Below are positions 41,109 through 41,167 of a stretch of DNA of 41,167 bases, one piece after another. Position 1 is the stretch's first letter. Each line of letters starts with the position of its first letter. The DNA comes from Mesorhizobium sp. GTDB taxonomy: Bacteria; Pseudomonadota; Alphaproteobacteria; Rhizobiales; Rhizobiaceae. A program made the position numbers and the translations under genes. The DNA is taken from NCBI GenBank assembly GCA_004020545.1, contig SAQE01000059.1, forward strand, positions 1 to 41,167. The letters run 5' to 3'. The notes beneath the pieces were generated by a model. The model was not told where the DNA came from. It saw only the letters and a program-made list of their open reading frames with translations, and did no database searches.

Positions 41109-41167
41109 CCCCCCTTCTCCCCTTGTGGGAGAAGGTGGATCGGCGCGCAGCGCCGAGACGGATGAGG
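41109..41167. repeat. Rhizobial-type palindromic repeat at the window edge
   Basis: CCTTCTCCCCTTGTGGGAGA and on to ACGGATGAGG repeats the right arm of the element at 31213-31280 (inverted). Its inner stem is TCGGCGC-GCA-GCGCCGA. The copy is cut by the end of the window. Confidence 0.8.

Overview
The window looks like chromosome of a high-GC alphaproteobacterium of the order Hyphomicrobiales (Rhizobiales), most likely Mesorhizobium or a close relative. This is inferred from the gene set (DUF2794, IalB-like, DUF1236, MltB-like, Ffh/AroQ/RpsP with an Ala-rich S16 tail, leuB/leuD/asd nearby) and from interspersed palindromic intergenic repeats of rhizobial type. No phage, IS transposase, CRISPR array, rRNA or tRNA gene was found. 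Start codons were chosen by Shine-Dalgarno (SD) match and family length; no database search was run.

Layout. 1-462 holds no supported gene but has a leftward-pointing terminator. 463-9,560 holds DUF2794, a GNAT acetyltransferase, a Bax inhibitor-1 protein, the ybbA-ybbP ABC exporter divergent from a tesA-like esterase, thpR, a low-molecular-weight phosphatase, a pterin dehydratase, a YkvA protein and an IalB-like secreted protein. 9,660-14,330 holds a Met-rich secreted protein, rlmN with an overlapping membrane gene, a LysE exporter and argG. 14,440-19,690 carries envelope and accessory genes: lytic transglycosylase, flavin amine oxidase, zinc metallopeptidase, SH3/DUF1236 protein and CPBP protease. 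19,750-22,610 is a small surface-polysaccharide island (GT4, CatB-like acetyltransferase, GT8) with less GC-biased codon use. 22,870-25,310 is the ffh-chorismate mutase-rpsP cluster.

25,380-29,510 holds a glycine-zipper lipoprotein, a leftward ArsR/SRPBCC/DoxX/SRPBCC group, a bestrophin and an ACT-domain protein. 29,790-39,140 contains three amino-acid biosynthesis genes on the minus strand (asd, leuB, leuD), separated by a DEAD-box helicase, a tandem pair of unusual cold-shock-like/DUF805 membrane proteins, VOC and RidA proteins, and a secreted protein whose C-terminus resembles the lysozyme inhibitor Ivy. 39,300-41,106 holds a GNAT protein and a second ArsR-SRPBCC-SRPBCC operon.

Strongest points for follow-up: (i) two ArsR-SRPBCC loci whose promoters carry related AACCA/TGGTT palindromes, one lying exactly between -35 and -10 of a probably leaderless gene; (ii) the tandem cold-shock-like/DUF805 fusions; (iii) the Ivy-like C-terminal domain; (iv) an intergenic repeat family whose inner stem differs in sequence but keeps pairing; (v) a perfect 46-bp inverted repeat in front of leuB; (vi) a leftward terminator near position 94 with no gene to serve.
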